From Bimuria novae-zelandiae CBS 107.79 (Eukaryota; Ascomycota; Dothideomycetes; Pleosporales; Didymosphaeriaceae): a stretch of DNA of 64,000 nucleotides. The DNA is taken from contig ML976731.1 in assembly GCA_010015655.1 (NCBI GenBank), positions 204,377 to 268,376 on the forward strand. The letters are read 5' to 3'. This document shows positions 34,997-48,668 of the stretch, one piece after another. The notes beneath the pieces were generated by a model, which made no database searches, was not told the DNA's origin, and saw nothing but the letters and a program-made list of their open reading frames with translations. The translations under genes were made by a program, and so were the position numbers. Within the stretch, counting starts at the first letter, position 1; each line of letters begins with the position of its first letter.

Positions 34997-37900
34997 CTAG
35001 CTCTCCCCAAACACATCTCCCAATTCCACCATACCCACACTACACAGCTCCCTCTCGTCCTCTATCTCATCGCTGCTAAGTCCCAAACCACCCGATCCAC
35101 CCTCGGCCTCCTTCCGCTCCCTAGCCTGTCCAGCAAGTCTCAGCGCAACCCGCTTGAAGTAATCGCTGATGCTGCGCTGCGGGCCAGCACCCAACTCCTT
35201 CCCATGTGCAGCCATGTACCTGTCGAAGACGACCGACTCCTCCTCGACGACCGAGAAGATAGCCAAGAAGGCCGCTTCGGCCGAGAGTTTGACTGGGATG
35301 ACGGGGTCGCGCACCGAGGCGAAGACGGGCGGCGTGAGCAGCGGAATGTGTGGGCGCACGAGGTCGTTGTGCGTGCGTGCGACGGTGCGGACGACGACAA
35401 GGGCGAGGCGGCGCGTGTCGCCGGGGTTTCCGGGGGCTATGACAGGGGCGAGGGCTTCGAAGAGGGGTTTGGTGTGCTCGAAGGACTTGTTTGCCTGCTC
35501 GGAGAGTCTTCGCATTACAATTAGTATGATTGGCGCTGGTAAGGGGACTGGGTATACTTACAAGTATTTGCCGCTGGCGAGGATAGCGTTATCCCTGATG
35601 ATCGGCTGCCCATGTGCGATGCCCTTGCTGATGATGTCCACAGTTTCCTCCGGAAAGATGTCTATGAGCGTGTCAGGTGAGTCGAGCAGCACTGCGTTTA
35701 GAGCCAGGATAGTCGCCTTGCTGAAGTGTGTCGTTAATACTCGCGTCTTGATCAGGCCGGCCGTAATCTCCTGAGGCAAGCAACCTATCAGCGCGCCGAG
35801 CAGTCTCGCGTTGGTAATCGCCATCGCATCATCGTCATCGCCTGAGTCCGCGTCGATGAGACCGAGAATAGCGTTGCGAGAAGTCTCGTTCATCGACTTG
35901 CCCGCTTTACTGACGACTTCGAAGAGGGCCTTCAGCATGGCGGTCTTGACGGCTTGATCTGCAGTCTTTGACCCGGCCACAAGTTCAGCAATCAGAGGGT
36001 CGACTCTAGGTGTCAGTTTAATGAGGGTTCCCAGAGCCTTGGCCGCGCGTGCACGTAGGACATCAGAGGAGGTATCTGCGAGAGACTTGGCGAAGGTGCG
36101 TTGCAGTTGCGGCAAGAAAGGCTTGAGGAAAGTGGGGATCTTCTCGAGTAAATTGTTGAGAGTAAGCAAGATGGCGGCCTTGACTTCCGTGGAGCGCTCG
36201 GTTACCACACGAATGAGGGGACCGGTGATTTGCGTGACGAAAGGCTGAAGGGCTTTGGCGTCCGTGCGGTCGATAATGTCGGATATGGCGAGTGCAGCCT
36301 GTGTTCGTTGTTCCGTAGAGCCGTTCATGAGACCTTGCAAGAAGATGGGGAGGATGGCGCTGATTCCCTTCGGCAGAGAGAAGCCAGGGAGATTCGAGCC
36401 CGGGACGCCAACTTGCTGGAGGGATTGGCGGGACGAGATAACGAGAGACTCCATTTCCTCTTTACGGAGCTTCTTGGTCAGCGCACTCAATGCTGTCCAT
36501 GCTGCCTTGACCACCTCCTTGTCACCGTCGTCGAGTGAGATTAGCAGCACGCGAATGAGGTCGGGATAGTACCGCGAGAAGTCGACCTCAGTATCCTCGA
36601 AGAACTTGGCGAGGTGGTAATCAGCCTTTGCCCGCCTGTGTTCGTCGTTGTGCTTCACTAAGGCTAGCATGACGCTCATGGCCGTGTTTAGACCATCATA
36701 CTCGTCGACTGATAGGAGAACGGCGTCGAAAGCGTCCTCGAGCTCTTGCCTGAGAGCGTCATCTTTGGTTCTGATGATATTATCCATGATGGTGTTGAGA
36801 ACATTGGGTAGCCGTCTCGCCATGGCGCTGCTAGCGACCTCGGCAAGAGACGCGATTGCTCGTGCGTTGAACCCAGACATCGGTGACTTGAGCAATGTTG
36901 GCAAAAGGTTGGGGAGAATGATGTTCGAACGTGCGTTATCCGTGAGAAGAGTAAGAAGAGCGGAAAGCGCGTTCTGTGCATCGTCTTCACTACGCAGGAG
37001 TGATAATAGATGGGGCAAGACTTGATCGATAGCCTTCTTGCCGAAAATCTCTTGCAGGGCATCAAAAGCCTCAGCAGCTGCTTCACGGACTTCACCGCTG
37101 GGGTCCACAAGGGCAGAGCGCACGACTTGTATGAGCGTCTTCTCGTAATCCTCGAGCTGCTCTTGGGACGCAGCACCGATCAATTCTTTCAGCGCCATGC
37201 AGATACCTTGCTTGGCATCTGTGTCAGTAGACTGCAAGCCTTCCTCCAATGTAGGAAGCAAGCTTGCGAGCACTCCATCTCCAGCCTTTCGTATAAGTTC
37301 CCCAAGCGCATTGCCAGCAATTACCTTCTGTTCCATATTTGAGCTGGCGAGACGACGAATGATGAGCTGAGTAAGAGTCGGGATGAGCTCCTTTAGGGTA
37401 CGCGGTGTAGCCACGAGAGCCTTCCAGACGTTGATAGATGCGGACCGGACGAGCCCAGAAGTATCGTTGCGACAAATGTACAGGGCCGATAGAACCTTGT
37501 TCCGCTTCTCTTCCCCGAGGACCTCCAACAACGACTGGCCCGCTTCCTTGGCACCCTCTTCAACTTCGTCGTCTTCTGCTTTCCCGCTGATACCAGTGAG
37601 GTTGAACAGCAAGTCTCCGACGAGCTCGACTGAACTAAGACGAATACGGTGGCTGTCGTCAGCAAGGCCGCGCTCCAGCTCGGGAAGCAGCAGATCGATC
37701 GCCTTGGTAGCAAAGTTCTTGACCAGAAGTCGGCCAGCTCGCAGTGCAGTGTCTCGGATAGATTCAACATCGTCCGCAAGACCACCAAGAATAGGCGGAA
37801 TGATCCTGCTGAGATAGTTTGCAAAGCTGTTGCCGAAGCATGCGGGTAAGAAGATGAAGAGAGACATAAAGCCTTCCCGAACAGATGGCTTGTTGCTTGA

Positions 37901-40900
37901 AACGTTCTGCAGAATGCTTGGGAGGGTTTCTTCCAAACGTCCCGTGCCCAGTCCGGCAAGTACCTCGGAAAGAGCTTGTGCGGATCCAAGACGATCGCCA
38001 GCTCCAGTGTCGGATTTGAGGGTTGCCATGAGGCTGGGAATGAGGTCGGGCAACGCATCCTCCCCGAGCTTCTCCATGAGGGAGCCTAGAGCCTTAGATG
38101 CCGTTGCACGAGTTGTTGGCACTGGGTCGACAATGGCGACACGTAAACCAGCGACCAGGATGGGTAGATGGGAGATGAGGTCCTTTCGCTCCGTAAGATG
38201 TGCCAAGCTGCCAATAATCTGTGCCGCTTTGCGTTTGGTTGCGGATCGGTCGCCCAGGCCTCGCTCTAGAATGCGTACAACAAGCGCAAGTGACGGAGCA
38301 TCCAGGTAGTGTGCAAACTGAATCTTGATGAGCGCGTCGAGCGCAGTATCTGTGTGCTTGGTTGGATCACTGAGGGCTTTGAGCAAGATGCTCACTACAC
38401 TCTTAACCTCTGGGTTGCTGATGACTTCTCCGAAGCGTTGTAAACTGCGGTTGGCAGAATTACGAACTTCTTTGTGGCTGTCGGTCAATACTGTGGTCAG
38501 TGGAGGGATAATATCAGGCAGACTCAGAGCCAGCTGCTGTGGGTCGAGGTACGCCATAGCGCCCAAGGAGTCGCATGCACCCTTTTTACTTCGCCATTGG
38601 TCGTCGTCGAGACCGTCTAACAGGGTTGGTAGCACCTGCTTGACACCGTAGGAGCTTAGTGTAGAGAAACAGGTCTTTGCAGCGTCCAGACACGCCTCTC
38701 TAACATCCGCACTCGAGTCGCCAAAACCAGTCAACAGTTGCGGGACCAACTGGATGACGTAGGGCTCAAATACGCGCCCCAGGATTAAAGAAAACAATTC
38801 ACAGGCGAGGAACGCCCCTTGACGCTGGTGAACTTCCTTCTTGTTTTCTGTGGCGCTGCGCAGAGTTGACATGATACGGTACTCCTTGATAATGCTGATG
38901 CCCTTACCGCTGACGATGCCGGCAAGGCCATATGCGGCACCACGTTGAGCGGGATACTTTTTGGATTGCAGAAGCTGCTCCAGCATCTGCTCAATGTAGG
39001 TTTGTAGTTCTTGCTCAGATGTCCGTACTAAAGGCGGCAAACACTGTGCCACCGCATACTGCACTGTCTCGGAAGGTGTGCTGAGTGTTGCCAACAAGCG
39101 TTGAACAACCTTGGGAACGCGCTTGTCACCTTTCTTTAAGTGTCGCCCAAGTGCACCATAAAGAATGATGACGGCCTCATTTACTTGATCATACGACTCC
39201 GACTTTCGATCCGGGCTCTCTAAAGCCGTTTCGAACAGGTCCATCAGGGGTTCCACTTTGGACTGCGCCTTTTGGGTAATGACCGAGGTAGCAGCTTCGA
39301 CCATTTCATTCCGAACGGTTGCGTTCCTGTCTCCGAGAGGTCCGTCGTAGATCATAAAGTGCAAGAAATCGACAAGATCAGCGTCCTTGAAGGAAGCCGT
39401 CATTTCCTTAAAAGCAAGCGCTATGCCGTCTCGCGACTCCCATGGGTCTCGCAGATCAATCTTTCGCGGCATGCCGTACTCATCTCGTTCCGGCGCCCGC
39501 GGCTTAGCCTTCTCCTTGTACAAGTCTTGGAAGGTCTTAAGGATTTCATGGAATATTGCTGGAAAGCTCGACACTGTTTCGCCGATGGAGCGAGCTGCTG
39601 CTCGTCGAAGCTGTTTGTCCAGTGCATCTAAGTATGGAAGTGATTTGGCCGCAACATCTGCATCCAACTGAAGTTCGTTATCTTCCCAGATGGTGCGTGC
39701 TAACTCGACATTCTCCTCTACATCATCATGGCAGGCTAACCAAACCTCTTCGCTGAATGGTTGATCGTTCATGTCGAGCTCTGCATCAATCGCCTGTAGC
39801 ACAGCCGTCCGTACAGTCACTTCTGGTACAATGATGCCTTTCGACAATGCTGCTAGCTCTTCATCTGTGATATTAGGCGACAGACCACGTGCCAAGTCCA
39901 TGATGCAATCCTTGATCATTTTGTAGTGTTGGTTATAACGCTGCATAGAAGTTATCAAGGTCTCGATGAGTTGCTTGCGAGGGAGACGATTGTCATTACC
40001 TAAACACGTAAGCTAACTTTCACAATGGGTTGTCGGAACATACAAGAGGTTGTGTGAAAAGAGATGAATTCGATGGCCAAAATCAGCTGCTCGTCGGATT
40101 CTTCGGGGTCTGACCGGCCTATACCTCCTTTCTCGAGCACTAGGAAGATTAACGGGAAGCAATAAGCGAGTGAGACAGCATCCAAGGGTCTCTGCTCGCT
40201 CATGAAACGAAGGCGGTAGAGCACCCTGGTGATCATGTCTGCCAAGAGTGAGCAAACTTTCTCATCAAGAAGGACGTAACGTACCGCCGATGTTCTCTGC
40301 TTCGTACTCGGCAGCTAGTTGAATGGAGCCAATGGTCCTTAGTGTGGCAATTCCTACAAAGGGCCTCAACGGCCCCAGCCGGGATGATATTCTCTCGGAG
40401 CATTTGATATACGCGACTGCGGGCAAATCTCCAAGTATCAAACCAGCACCTGCGCGAATAGCTTGAATCAAAAGATTCACTGCTGGGCCCATCCACTGTT
40501 CAGCCTCGGTTGGTGGGCCTGTCGCCAAGCTTTGTATGATACCAATGCCACGTCGCATCCTGCGCTCAACAGACGCCACTTCCTGTCTAATAGTAGCCTC
40601 TTTGACAAGCTGATTCTTGACTTTGGCCTGCTCTTCCGCAGTGAGCTTCTTAGTCTGGCCTGTTTTCTGCGCTAGCTGTGCTCGTAGCTCTTCCTCCCAC
40701 TTGAGCGTGTCGTAGTCTTTCGTTTTCTTGTCAATCGGGGCCGGTGCTCTCTTGGACAGGACATCAATATACGCCGTTCCCTCGGGTGTGCGGAATATGG
40801 CGGCTTCTGTGGGGCCGACAGACTCGAGCTGCTCTGTGTCAAGATCTTGACTGAATTGATCTACGATAACTGGAAGTGCAACATCCGGAGCAACAAAAGC

Positions 40901-43283
40901 TAGATCCGTATACGCACTGTAAGCTGCTTGACTTATGGAAGGAAAGGAGCTGTTCTCAGGGTCCTACGAATAGTTTAGCATCAGATCACACACTTCTTGG
41001 TAGTACATACCATGGCCGCTCCATTGATGAGATCAACACACTCTCGTAGTTTGTCGCGTGCTAGCTGGCCAGGGTCGACTCCCATTCTTAGGCACAGGTC
41101 TATCCATGAAGCACGGGGTACTATATCAGGCCTCGCTAGCAAGAGCAAGCTAACGCACTGCTCCCGCAGGCTCTCCCCTTTAATGGTCGCGCCATATGTC
41201 TTGACGGACTCCTGGGACAGGCAGATAGAGGCAAGGACGCTGTGCAGCTCGCCGACGCCGGTTTTGGATGCAATTGCTGCGCTTTCCTTGTCGCCCTGCT
41301 CATGAGACCTGTACCAAGACCACAGTCCAGCTATCATCACGCTGCTGATCTTGGCGGGTGCTTCCACGTAAACCTTTTCCAGTGCGACTTTAGCAGCCGT
41401 TTTCGCCTTGGTCGAAACACCCTGTGCAACAATGAAGAAGATGTAGGCATGCGCCCAAGCTTCACCGGCTTCGGTCGGGGTACTGTCATCCAGCAGAGAT
41501 GAAGAGATAGCAGTAAGAGCACGCAAGGCAATTTCCACATCGTCTTCAGTGTTCAGTTTGGAATAAACGCGTGGATTAAGCAGGAACGAAGGCTTAGGTT
41601 TTATTGCGAGCGACTGGGCAACAACGTCGGACTTTTTGTAGATACTGTTGAGAGTGGCGTCGCTTGAAGATTGAACCTTGCTTGCCAACAGAGCAGTGAC
41701 ATAATGTCCCACCGTCACCAATCCGCTCTGTGTGGCTGGGACTGGATTAGCAATAACCTCCTGCCAAATTTCTACCAATTTTGGAAGCGAGGCTTGGTAA
41801 AACGAAATGACATCCTTCTGCTCTAGTTGCTGGGGGGTCAGCTCCCACAGGAGGTCTGCTGTGCGGAGAGCCCATAGCCGCCGGATTGGAATACGCTTAT
41901 CGGCCATTCCTTTGATGAATGCATCGGATATGGCCTTCTCCAACGGGACTCCATTGGCCAGGCCGAAAGTGAGGTGTTTCGTGAGAGCGGTGACCTCAGC
42001 GATGACAGCGGTCTCGTTTGGCTCCTTGAGAGCAACGGGAGCAAGAGCGGCTGGAATTTTCTGGGATAGTGCGGCAGATACTGGAAGTGCACCGAGCATC
42101 TGCGCGTGAAGCACCTTCTGATCGACTCCGCTGACTTTGCCCTGTTTGAGGGGATTTAAGACCTCATCCGTGACCGTGGCGATGGCCGACTCGCTGCGCG
42201 AGCGTGAAGCAAGCGCTTGGAACGTGCGGAGCGCACCGGCGCGGATGCTGGGATTTGTGGACTTGACATTCGAAAGCAGGGGTTTAAGCAGATTACCGAG
42301 CAGTACATCGGAAAGGTCCATTTGTTCTGGCAAAGCCAAGATCATCGGCGTGACGATGTCGTTCAACACAACTTCGGGCGCCCTAAGCAATGCCTTCTCG
42401 ATTGGCGGGATGACCTCCTTCCGCAGCTCTTCCGAAGTTGGGAAGCTGTCGAAAAAGTCGTGAAATGCATTTGATATGTGGTCGGGCAACTGGGTCCGCG
42501 ACCCGACGATTTCTCGTACGTAAAAGGTATAGTAGTCCTGCTTGCGGCGCTCCAGAGGAGGCTTGACGGTCGGCAGACGCGAGGATACACCTGCTATGAT
42601 GCCGAGAAGCACGGCATTTCCGGCCGTGGAGGAAGCGCCTTTGGTTGTGAGGGAGGTGACCAAGTTGCTGAGAGCATCTTCTCCGATCTTCTCTGCGCGG
42701 AATAGGCTTCTAAGAGCGCGACGGGTGGACACGAGGGCCGAGTGGTGTATGCGCTCTCCTCTCCGCTTGTACTCGATGCCCATGCACGTCTCCAGCACTC
42801 TTGCAAGCGCCAGGGCGACGTCCAAGCCATGTTTTGTCCACTGATCCGGCGATTTTGCGAAACGCTGTAGCAGCACCGAGCACCAATCCACCAATACCTG
42901 GGCATTACCGAGTGCCAAGCTCTTCTTCGAGCATTCTTTCTTCAGGAAGTCGACAACTGCGGCTAGAACAAGGTTGCCGTGTGCGCTGCTTACGAGAGAC
43001 CCGAGGACCTGCTCGACGGCTCGTCTCGAATGGCGGTCGTTGTAGAGGGGGTACGTCTCGAAGAGGATGTCCAGAAGTATCTTGAGGTCGGGAGGAAGAA
43101 GCGCTAAAAACGACAATCAGCACGCATCAGACACTGCCCCAGAATGCTCTACCCACCGTCGCCTTCGACCTGGTGCTGCAGGCCTGACAGCTCGTGAATG
43201 CGCCGCTTCGTGGAACTGGTCACGAGGCCGCGCCGCAGCTCCTCGCGGTCAATGTGTTGCGCATGCTCCCCGTCCACAGCCAT
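34997..43283 (-). CDS. GCN1: eIF2-alpha kinase activator Gcn1
   Basis: Ribosome-associated HEAT-repeat scaffold that with Gcn20 activates the kinase Gcn2 during amino-acid starvation and senses collided ribosomes. Six exons join in frame to 2,680 aa (yeast Gcn1 is 2,672): 43283-43157, 43103-41011, 40963-40285, 40238-40044, 39999-35562, 35507-34997. Introns are 53, 47, 46, 44 and 54 nt. The last has a TACTAAT branch; its acceptor was chosen because only it restores frame (GKYL-LSEQANKSFEHTKP). Recognisable blocks are KDYDTLKWEEELRAQLAQK in exon 3, RVLYRLRFMSEQRP in exon 4, and the eEF3-like HEAT region near residues 1480-1800 (DDQWRSKKGACDSLG, DRLGSAQALSEVLAGLG). The C-terminal half carries the region that binds the Gcn2 RWD domain in yeast. 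The start is the first ATG (MAVDGEHAQH) in the divergent interval with the helicase gene. An upstream in-frame ATG at 43418 is possible. Confidence 0.92.
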
Positions 43284-43647
43284 CGTGTCAATTCCATGCG
43301 CTGGTGGGGGTTGTTTGGCGGGGTGCGTCGCAGCTTTAAATTTGAGGTTCTTGCTGTATACATCTGGCGGGGAAGCTCTTGCCGAGTGCGCTAGCAGCGA
43401 AGACACACCACACCACACCGCGCGCCCCCATCGCCTTTCGCACTACCCACGCCCGCCCTTTTTTTCTGCCCGCCTGTCTCTTGTGTACGCCCTAAATGCT
43501 AATCACCCGCAGACCCGGCTCCGCCAACCTTGATCTAGCCAAAGATCAAGCCCCCTGGTTCTCCATACAGAACCTTACCTGATTATACATCCAAACCTAA
43601 ACTCGCCGTTCTTTCCCGCCCTTAAAAAGGAAACAGTCTCGTGACTA
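43284..43647. promoter_or_regulatory. Divergent promoter of GCN1 and the helicase gene
   Basis: 364 bp between the two start codons, with C/T-rich tracts (for example 43440-43475) toward the helicase. TGACTAA, one base from the Gcn4/CPC1 core TGACTCA, overlaps the helicase start at 43642-43648. Core promoter elements are not obvious. Confidence 0.5.
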
Positions 43648-46600
43648 ATGGCCCCGAACAAGAAGAAGAAGAAGCCCCAAGGAAATCCTGCGCGTGGTTT
43701 TGCTACCACCTCAGTAGCAAGCAAGCCGAAAGAGGAGAAGCCTGCCGTGGCCAAAGATGAATCCAGCCCACCTGAAAAGCAAGACGAACCGGTTCTGGAA
43801 TCGTCCCTACCGGTCTCTACGGCTCCAGAACCTATTCCTCAAACGGTCGAACAAACTCCAGAGGAGCTGGAAGCCCAGCTGGAGCGCGATGAACTCCAAC
43901 TGCTTGTGGAGAAGCATGCTCCCAAAGTTCGGCGAGAGTCACGTCGACAAGTCGTGAAGCTCCAAACAGACCGCCGCGTACTGCGCGCAGCAGCGGAATC
44001 GCTCACTACGTACGATTGGCTATCCAATGCCATGACAGATAGCATCATCTCGCTAGCCCAGACCGAGTCCAAAGACTCTAACAGGAAACAAGGGCAGCAG
44101 TCCTTGCTCAAGGTTCTGTCCGAAGAGGACGCCATGTCCAAGCTGTGGATGCTTGATCTTGTATTACGTGAGATGGGCTTCGCTCCCGCTCACATCGAGC
44201 CCGTTCTTCGATGGCTTTGTGCGAATGCCATCGCCGTGGACAGTACTGCAAGCGTGTGGGGGTTACAGGAAGCACTAGAGTGGCTGGCGTTGGACCACTG
44301 CGAACGGTACTCGCTCTCTTACGATGAGCCCAAAAAGTCTCGTGCAGCGGCTGCCACTCCGGCTACATCACGACCTGGTAAGTGCTATTTCACCACACCA
44401 TCTCTGTGCCTCTCAACCTTGGCGTGTTTCCTGTCACAGCCCCCAGAGATATCCAGCTAATTTTGTACGCTCCAGATTCCCCTGTGCCCGAGACACCTCG
44501 TATCAATGCTTGCAGCAGTGCCTTTTCTGGAAACGAATTATCACAAACTGCCACTCCGAGGTTACGAGGAGGTGATGTGCCACCCGGAACAGAATCCGAA
44601 GCAAATGACTTTGCCGTTAGCGATCTCGACAGTGACCTGGAGCCGGATCAGTTAGTCCCTACTTATATCAAAATCAAAGGCAAGCTTTTCGAAATCGACC
44701 CTGAGGCTGCTGAACCGAAGCCGCGCAAACAAGGCAAAGGTAACAAAGGCCGAAACGCGAAACCAACAGGCATGCCCCAATCTCCAGCAGTACGGAAACT
44801 GCTCTCACAACTACAAAAGCTGGAATATGATGCACTATTCGATGAGATCGAAGCGGGGGTGCAATGGCCTACCAAGCGTGCTGAAATCGCCCTGAAGAAG
44901 GCTGCCCAGCGACAGGAAAAGCCAGTGATTTCAGACACGTCAATCGCCTCCGAGGGTGAGAATGGAGTTCCTGCTCCTAGAAAGATCCCAGCGTGGAAGA
45001 AACCCGATTCGGAGGCTCGCTCGGAGGAGCATGGCAACGAGGACGAGGACGTTTTACTAGGCGACATGTTCTCCGCTATACCAGAAGAGGGTCCAAACGG
45101 CGTCGGACCCAGTGCCAACGATGCCAGCGTAAACGTGATGTTGCGTGACTTTGGTAAGCAGAGCGGCGTGAGTCCGCGAAGGGTGTTGGAGGAAGCGATA
45201 CGTGCAAGGTTCGTGCGGATTTTTTGGTCTAGTAAACTATACTCATTCTTGCAGAGATCCCGCCGCTCGCATTTCGTACAAGCAGATATCTCCTACGACG
45301 TACGCATGCCGGCACTCAGCAACGATTGTATGGTCGAAGGAGCAGGATTTAGAGTATGATAAAGAGATCGCTGGTGTAATTGCTACCACTACAGGTTCTC
45401 GAGCTATCTTTGAGGCGTCCACCATCGCCACGGTTTCCTCGGAGCAAAGCGAAGGCTTCGTCTCTACTGTGGCATTGTTCAGCTTGTTCGCTGCATCTAC
45501 AAAGGAGGAAAAGGTATACCTGCGCCTCTCGCCCGTGTGGAGGGATCTTTATAGAGAGCTGTTTGACGTTCGTAAGTCTCGCATTGATTCTTTCGACCGT
45601 GATAGAGTCAAGTACTTCCGGTCGATTATCCAAGATCAGCTGGACGACGAGGAATCAGAAGGCGTTGTTCTTACCGGCCGCTTCAAAGCTCGCAATCAAG
45701 CAGCAACCAGTTCAAGCCCATCCACATCTGGGCAAAATACGCCTCCTCGGATTTTTGACAGTCTCAAAGAACTATGGTACAACAAAGCATCCACAAACTC
45801 ATTCCAGTATATGCTCGCTGGGCGAGCTACACTGCCAGTTTACGCATTTCGTCAGATGATACTTTCGACCATTGATCAACATCAAGTCACGATCATATGC
45901 GGTGAAACAGGTACAGTAATTCTAAATATCGGTCCCTCGATATACTAACATATGCAGGATGCGGAAAGAGTACGCAAATACCATCCTTTCTTCTGGAGCA
46001 CGAGCTGTCTCAGGGGAAACCCTGCAAAATCTTTTGCACCGAGCCTCGACGTATATCCGCCATATCGCTCGCCCAGCGCTTGAGTGAGGAGTTGGGTGAG
46101 GGACCCAAGGATCTCGGCACGATTCGCTCTCTGGTCGGCTATGCAATTCGTCTGGAATCGAAAACCACGCCTCAAACGAGGCTCATCTTCGCCACTGTTG
46201 GTGTTGTATTACGGATGTTGGAAGCAGCCAACAATCTGAACGAGGTCACACACTTGATCATTGACGAAGTTCACGAACGGAGGTGAGCACAACCCTATCA
46301 ATACATCGTGCGAAGCTGATGAAGACAGCATTGATACCGACTTCTTACTCATTATCCTCCGTTCACTCATGATTACTCGCCCAGAACTCAAGGTCGTCCT
46401 TATGAGTGCTACTGTGGATGCGAATCGATTCTCCAGCTATCTGAATGGGGCACCTGTGCTTACAGTTCCGGGACGTACTTTTCCCGTTCAGACCCAATAC
46501 CTGGAAGACGCGATCGAGCTGACCCACTATACCGCAACAGCCAACAATAAGGCCACGAATGCTTCAGACGTCAGCGATAACGAAGACGAACAGGCGCCCT

Positions 46601-48345
46601 CTGATAAGACGGTCATCGCGAATAAGCTGTCTGGTTACAGTGCTGCGACTCGTAATGTTCTAGCCGAGTACGACGAGTACGCCATTGACTACGAGCTTAT
46701 TCTACGCCTCATGGAAGTGGTCGCATATGACCCGCAGCTTGCTCGCTACAGCAGCGCTATCCTGTGTTTTATGCCAGGCATTGCTGAGATCCGCCAATTG
46801 AACGACCTACTTATCGCCCATCCATCCTTTGATAATAGTTGGCTCATATACCCTCTTCATTCCACCATTTCTAGCGAGGAACAGCAAGCTGCCTTTGTAA
46901 TCCCGCCTCAAGGCATGCGAAAAATTGTCATCGCGACGAACATTGCAGAAACGGGCATCACTATACCGGATATTACATGCGTCATCGATACCGGCAAGCA
47001 CAAGGAGATGCGGTTTGATGAACGCAGGCAGCTCTCCCGGCTGACGCAGTCGTTCATCTCTCGTGCGAATGCGAAGCAGCGGCGAGGTCGCGCAGGCCGT
47101 GTGCAAGAAGGTCTCTGTTTTCACCTTTTTACCAAGTACCGACACGACAACCTCATGGTTGACCAGCAGACTCCCGAGATGCTCCGTCTTTCTCTCCAGG
47201 ATCTTGTCATGCGCACAAAGATCTGCAAGCTCGGCGACATAGAGAAGACCCTGTCCGAAGCACTCGACCCACCATCTTCACGCAACATCCGCCGGGCCAT
47301 TGATGCCCTCATCGAAGTTGATGCACTTACACCGAACGAAGACCTCACGCCTCTCGGAAGTCAGATTGCCAAGCTACCGTTGGATGCGCACCTCGGAAAG
47401 CTCGTCCTGCTGTCGGCCATGTTTAGCTGCACCGATGCAGCGATCACCATCGCCGCGATCTTATCTTCCAAATCGCCTTTCCTTACGCCTTTTGGCGCGA
47501 AGCAACGAGCGGACGCCGCACGCATGGCATTCAAGAAGGGCGACTCGGATCTTTTGACCATCTACAACGCTTACAATACGTGGAAGAATGTTTGTATTAC
47601 TGCTGGCCGCTCCGAGGCGCAATTCTGCCACAAAAACTTCCTCTCCGCGTCGAATCTATCCAACATCGAAGACCTAAAAGCACAGCTACTTTCCTCTCTC
47701 GTAGAAGCTGGGTTCGTGTCCATGAGCCCTGAAGAGTGTAGGGCGTTGTCCCGGTACCGCAGCACAACCCGGCAACGCACATTTGTCGTGGTCCCAACGC
47801 AATACAATGCGTATTCTGAAAACGACATCCTAGTTAACTCCGTTGTCGCTACGGCGTTCTACCCGAAGATCCTCACCCGCGACGGAAAGGGCTGGCGCAA
47901 CATCTCTAACGCACAATCCGTCTCCCTGTCACCTACCTCAGTCAACAAAGCCTCTCCCGTAAATCCGTCTACCGCGCGCTACCTCTCGTATTACCACATC
48001 ATGCAATCTTCTAACAAGTTCTACAATGCGCACTCCACATCAATCGTACACCCGCTTCCAATGGTGCTGATGGCTGCCGCGGACGTGGAGTTCAAACTTC
48101 ACGCTGGCATGGTTGCTATGCCGGGAAACGCGCTAAGGTTCACGGTGAAGGAATGGCGGGCTGCGGTGGCGCTGAAGGTACTTCGGAGGAGGGTGAAGGA
48201 GGTGTTGGGACAGGCGTGGAAGAACCCTGGGCGCGGGCTGAGTGGGAGGGAGAGGGAATGGTTGGGGCTGTTGTTCAGGGTCTTTGAAGAGAGGTGGGAG
48301 AGGGAAGAGAGGATTAGAGAACGAGGAGGGGCGAAAGGTAAGTAG
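43648..48345 (+). CDS. DEAH-box RNA helicase, DHX29/DHX57 type (yeast YLR419W-like)
   Basis: ATP-dependent SF2 helicase; DHX29 in animals binds the 40S subunit and helps scanning on structured leaders. Exons 43648-44377, 44440-45208, 45255-45910, 45958-46282 and 46329-48345 join in frame to 1,498 aa. Introns are 62, 46, 47 and 46 nt; the third has a TACTAAC branch. Motifs: I, GETGCGKST at 716-724; Ia, EPRRISAISLAQRL; II, DEVH at 821-824, restored by splicing to DEVHERSIDTDF; III, SAT at 853-855; V, ATNIAETGITIPD; VI, QRRGRAGR near 1077-1085. The winged-helix/HA2 region and C-terminal OB-fold-type part follow. A lysine-rich N-terminus (KKKKK) and a UBA-like segment at about 150-230 precede the core. 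An alternative acceptor at 44475 for intron 1 also keeps frame (12 aa shorter). The DHX29 versus DHX57 choice is uncertain. Confidence 0.88.
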
Positions 48346-48668
48346 TGCGGTCTTGCGTGAAAGGCTCTTCGGCAGTTCCTGTAAACATTGAACAAAGCTT
48401 GTGACACTCAGCTCATCATATATACGCCGATATTACTGAGAGCATCCCCTATTTCACGACATTGTGAAGTTCGTAAAGTATCCTGGCGGGGTAGCCCCAA
48501 CTCGAAAAATATCATAATTACAATAGCGCTACAAAGGCCCCAGAATATGCCTGCCACCATGGACACCCAATGTATCAAAAGGCCTATTACCTAAACGCCT
48601 CTACCTCAACGCCACCGTAGCCATGCATACATCATCACATCCCGGAACACCCCAATCGCTAACATTCC
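48346..48668. other. Convergent 3' intergenic region
   Basis: 323 bp between the helicase and sorting nexin stop codons. Nothing further recognised. Confidence 0.5.

Noticed and set aside
35169..35774. 201-aa plus-strand ORF over the GCN1 C-terminus
   Set aside because: Shadow frame of the GCN1 coding strand: no domain, and the minus strand carries clear Gcn1 HEAT sequence.
40000..43116. Several separate minus-strand ORFs as distinct genes
   Set aside because: They join by short canonical introns into one in-frame Gcn1.
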